7,369 nt of DNA from JBBSEZ01 sp038239195. GTDB lineage: Bacteria; Planctomycetota; Planctomycetia; Gemmatales; Gemmataceae. The stretch spans positions 1 to 7,369 of the forward strand of contig JBBSEZ010000486.1 in the NCBI GenBank assembly GCA_038239195.1, read 5' to 3'. Shown here one piece after another: positions 5,156 through 7,369 of the stretch. Position 1 is the first letter of the stretch. The number at the start of each line of letters is the position of its first letter. The notes beneath the pieces are model-generated. The model made no database searches, was not told where the DNA came from, and saw only the letters and a list, made by a program, of their open reading frames with translations. The position numbers were made by a program, and so were the translations under genes.

Positions 5156-7210
5156 ATGCTTACCCTGCGGATCGCTCGTGGCCGGTGTCTGCCTCTCGGC
5201 GCGACTCCCACGCCCGATGGCGTCAACTTCGCCGTGCTGTGCCGGCACGGCTACAGCGTCGCCCTCGTCGTCTACCCTCTCGACGGCGGGCCGCCCCTTG
5301 CCGAGGTCGCCCTGCACCCTCGCCGCAACCGCACCGGCGATCACTGGCACGTCCTCGTCGCCGGCCTGCCGCCCTCGTTCTCCTATGGCTGGCGCGTCGA
5401 TGGCCCCCCGGGCGCCGGGCATCGCTTCGATCCGTCCGTCATCCTGATCGATCCCGTGGCGACCGCCCTCACGGGCGGCGCCCACTGGGGCGCCGATGAA
5501 GAGCCCGACCTGCGCCATACCTCGCGCCGCAGCGTCTACCTGCGCCGGCCCTTTCACTGGCGCGAGGATGCGCCGCTCGTCACGGCCTGGGAAGACTCGA
5601 TCGTGTACGAGCTGCACGTGCGTGGCTTCACCTGTCACCCGACGTCGATGGTGGCCCACCCGGGGACGTTCGCCGGCCTGATCGAGAAGATCCCGTACTT
5701 GCAGGCGCTGGGCGTCACGGCGGTGGAGCTGCTGCCCATCCACGAGTTCGACGAGAACGACTGCCCGTTCACCAACCCCGAGACGGGCAAGCGGTTGCGC
5801 AACTTCTGGGGCTACAACAGCATCGCCTTTGCCGCGCCCAAGGCGGCCTACGCCAGCACCGGGGCCGAACACGGCCAGGTGGCCGAGTTCCGCGACATGA
5901 TGCGCGCGTTCCACCAGGCGGGCATCGAGGTCGTTCTCGACGTGGTGTTCAACCACACCGGCGAGGGCGACTACCGCGGGCGCACCTCGTCCTTCCGCGG
6001 GCTGGACAATACCCTCTATTACATGCTCGGCCCCGACGGGCGCTACCTCAACTTTTCCGGCTGCGGCAACACTGTCACCTGCAACCACCCCGTCGTCCGC
6101 ACCCTGCTGCTCAACTGCCTGCGCTACTGGGTCGCCGACATGCACGTCGATGGCCTGCGCTTCGACCTGGCGTCGGTCTTCGGTCGCGATTACGACGGGC
6201 AGGTGCTGGTCAACCCGCCGGTGGTCGAGATGATCGCCGAGGACCCCGTGTTGACCGACACCAAGCTCATCGCCGAGCCGTGGGACGCCGCGGGGCTCTA
6301 CCAGGTGGGCCATTTCCCCTGTGGCCGGCGCTGGTCGGAGTGGAACGGCCAGTATCGCGACCAGGTGCGGCGCTTCTGGCGCGGCGAGCCGGGAATGTCA
6401 GGGGCGCTGGCGACGCGGCTGTGCGGCTCGTCGGACCTCTACGAGAAGTCGGGGCGCCAGCCGCTGCATTCCGTCAACTTCATCACCTGCCACGATGGCT
6501 TCACGCTCTGGGACCTGGTGTCGTACAACGGCAAGCACAACCGGGCCAACGGCGAGAACGACCGCGACGGCACCGACGAGAACTACTCGTGGAACTGCGG
6601 CGTCGAGGGCCCGACCACCGACCCCGAGGTGGTCGGGCTGCGTCGCCGCCAGGCCAAGAACCTGTTCGCCACGCTCATGCTGTCGCAGGGCGTGCCGATG
6701 ATCCTGGGCGGCGACGAGTTCTTGCGCACCCAGGGCGGGAACAACAACGCCTGGTGCCAGGACAACGAACGGAGCTGGGTGGACTGGTCGCTGGCGACGA
6801 AGAACGCCGACTTCCTGCGCTTCGCGCGCGAGATGATCGCGCTGCGCAAGCGCCACCCCGCCCTGCGCCGGCGGAGCTTCCTGCGCGCGACTGACGTGAG
6901 CTGGCACGGCACGGAGCCGTACCGGCCCGACTTCTCGGTGGGCAGTCGCACGCTGGCCCTGGTGCTCGACGGCCGGCAGACGGGCCGCGAGGCCGACCGC
7001 GACATCTACCTGGCGTTCAACGCCTGGCAGGCGCCGCTGCGCTTCGGCATCCCGCCCGCCCCGCGCGGGAGGCCGTGGCGACGCACCGTCGATACGGCGC
7101 TCGCGTCGCCGCTGGACGTGGTGGCGCGGGACGAGGGGCCGGTGGTGGCGGAGTGGTCGAACTACCTGGTGGCGCCGTTTTCGGTGGTGGTGCTGATCGG
7201 GGAGGCATGA
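5156..7210 (+). CDS. glgX: Glycogen debranching enzyme GlgX (GH13 isoamylase type)
   Basis: The 684-aa product cleaves alpha-1,6 branch points in glycogen or limit dextrins in the cytoplasm. An N-terminal CBM48-type beta-sandwich (about 10-100, with PLGATPTPDGVNFAVL) precedes the GH13 barrel (about 140-560) and a C-terminal beta domain. The GH13 conserved regions are all present: DVVFNH (262-267), GLRFDLA with nucleophile D337, LIAEPWDA with acid/base E374, and FITCHD (442-447) with the transition-state-stabilising Asp at 447. NDRDGTDENYSWNCG (468-482) and GNNNAWCQDNE (528-538) are typical of the GlgX/TreX group, so maltooligosaccharide or trehalose-pathway use cannot be excluded. The frame stays open to a TTG at 5087, but ATG 5156 fits family alignment and has GAAGG (5147-5151) four bases upstream, a weak site. 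No other glycogen gene is in the window. It is divergent from rho and followed by a long hairpin. Confidence 0.94.
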   Translation: MLTLRIARGRCLPLGATPTPDGVNFAVLCRHGYSVALVVYPLDGGPPLAEVALHPRRNRTGDHWHVLVAGLPPSFSYGWRVDGPPGAGHRFDPSVILIDPVATALTGGAHWGADEEPDLRHTSRRSVYLRRPFHWREDAPLVTAWEDSIVYELHVRGFTCHPTSMVAHPGTFAGLIEKIPYLQALGVTAVELLPIHEFDENDCPFTNPETGKRLRNFWGYNSIAFAAPKAAYASTGAEHGQVAEFRDMMRAFHQAGIEVVLDVVFNHTGEGDYRGRTSSFRGLDNTLYYMLGPDGRYLNFSGCGNTVTCNHPVVRTLLLNCLRYWVADMHVDGLRFDLASVFGRDYDGQVLVNPPVVEMIAEDPVLTDTKLIAEPWDAAGLYQVGHFPCGRRWSEWNGQYRDQVRRFWRGEPGMSGALATRLCGSSDLYEKSGRQPLHSVNFITCHDGFTLWDLVSYNGKHNRANGENDRDGTDENYSWNCGVEGPTTDPEVVGLRRRQAKNLFATLMLSQGVPMILGGDEFLRTQGGNNNAWCQDNERSWVDWSLATKNADFLRFAREMIALRKRHPALRRRSFLRATDVSWHGTEPYRPDFSVGSRTLALVLDGRQTGREADRDIYLAFNAWQAPLRFGIPPAPRGRPWRRTVDTALASPLDVVARDEGPVVAEWSNYLVAPFSVVVLIGEA

Positions 7211-7212
7211 GG

Positions 7213-7264
7213 CGCTCCCCTCTTGCTTGTCGGTTCGCGCGAAACGGCAAGCAAGAGGGGAGCG
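7213..7264 (+). terminator. Long hairpin after glgX without a T-run
   Basis: Positions 7213-7229 pair perfectly with 7248-7264 (17 bp, including GCTCCCCTCTTGCTTG). The stem then continues through a wobble pair, two pairs, a mismatch and three pairs to a 4-nt loop (7237-7240). It begins two bases after the stop codon. The following bases (GCGTCACACG) have no T-run, so it may protect the 3' end or act without a U-tract rather than be a classical intrinsic terminator. Confidence 0.5.
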
Positions 7265-7286
7265 GCGTCACACGTGCGACATCGGC

Positions 7287-7369
7287 GGGGGGGCGGGGGG
7301 GGGGGGGGGGGGGGGCGCCGCCCCCCCCCCGCCCCCCCCCGCCCGCGGGGGGGGGGGGGGGGGCCCCGG
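7287..7369. repeat. Terminal G/C homopolymer tract, probable assembly or read artefact
   Basis: The last 83 bases are almost entirely runs: 21 G (7295-7315), 10 C (7321-7330), 9 C (7332-7340) and 17 G (7347-7363). Runs of this length next to each other and at the extreme edge are typical of poly-G read artefacts or failed contig ends. They carry no gene. A real G-quadruplex-forming tract is possible but less likely. Confidence 0.75.

Noticed and set aside
5108..6313. 401-codon minus-strand open frame
   Set aside because: It lies antisense to glgX, including the catalytic GH13 regions, and shows no domain.
1..7369. CRISPR array, tRNA, rRNA or riboswitch
   Set aside because: No regularly spaced repeats were found, nor any tRNA arm or CCA pattern or rRNA-like segment, and I recognised no known riboswitch core.

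Overview
This is GC-rich bacterial DNA that most resembles a planctomycete, probably Gemmataceae-like. Three things suggest this. There is a secreted ThuA-like protein and a membrane-anchored PQQ-type beta-propeller protein with the WPMYGGTNQRN opening common in that phylum. There is also a small protein that looks like the non-catalytic N-terminal segment of planctomycete Ser/Thr kinases. The placement is by recognition only; no marker gene was compared.

Layout, left to right. (1) 1-136: end of an IS5-family-like insertion sequence, with the first 32 codons of its transposase running off the left edge. (2) 137-206: heptamer repeats (TTAGTGC/TTAGTCC) forming a perfect 24-bp inverted repeat that ends one base before the thuA-like ribosome binding site. 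(3) 219-1160 (+): exported ThuA-domain protein. (4) 1198-2775 (-): PQQ-like propeller protein, convergent with gene 3 and separated by a short hairpin. (5) 2828-3109 (-): 93-aa orphan kinase-N-terminus-like protein, probably cotranscribed with the propeller gene. (6) 3272-4681 (-): transcription termination factor Rho, followed by a strong intrinsic-terminator-like hairpin. (7) 4682-5155: a 474-bp non-coding divergent region with candidate promoters and a 16-bp dyad. (8) 5156-7210 (+): glycogen debranching enzyme GlgX (isoamylase type), followed by a long hairpin. (9) 7287-7369: G/C homopolymer sequence that looks like a contig-end artefact.

The genes do not form one pathway. Rho and GlgX are housekeeping functions; the ThuA-like and PQQ-propeller proteins are envelope or periplasmic proteins of unknown substrate. 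Three start codons differ from the longest possible frames because good ribosome binding sites or family alignment favour inner ATGs: propeller 2775, rho 4681, glgX 5156.

I see no clear undescribed multi-gene system. The points most worth a second look are the heptamer inverted repeat with an IS abutting it, the orphan kinase-N-terminus protein with a recent internal duplication beside the propeller gene, and the long possible leader of rho.
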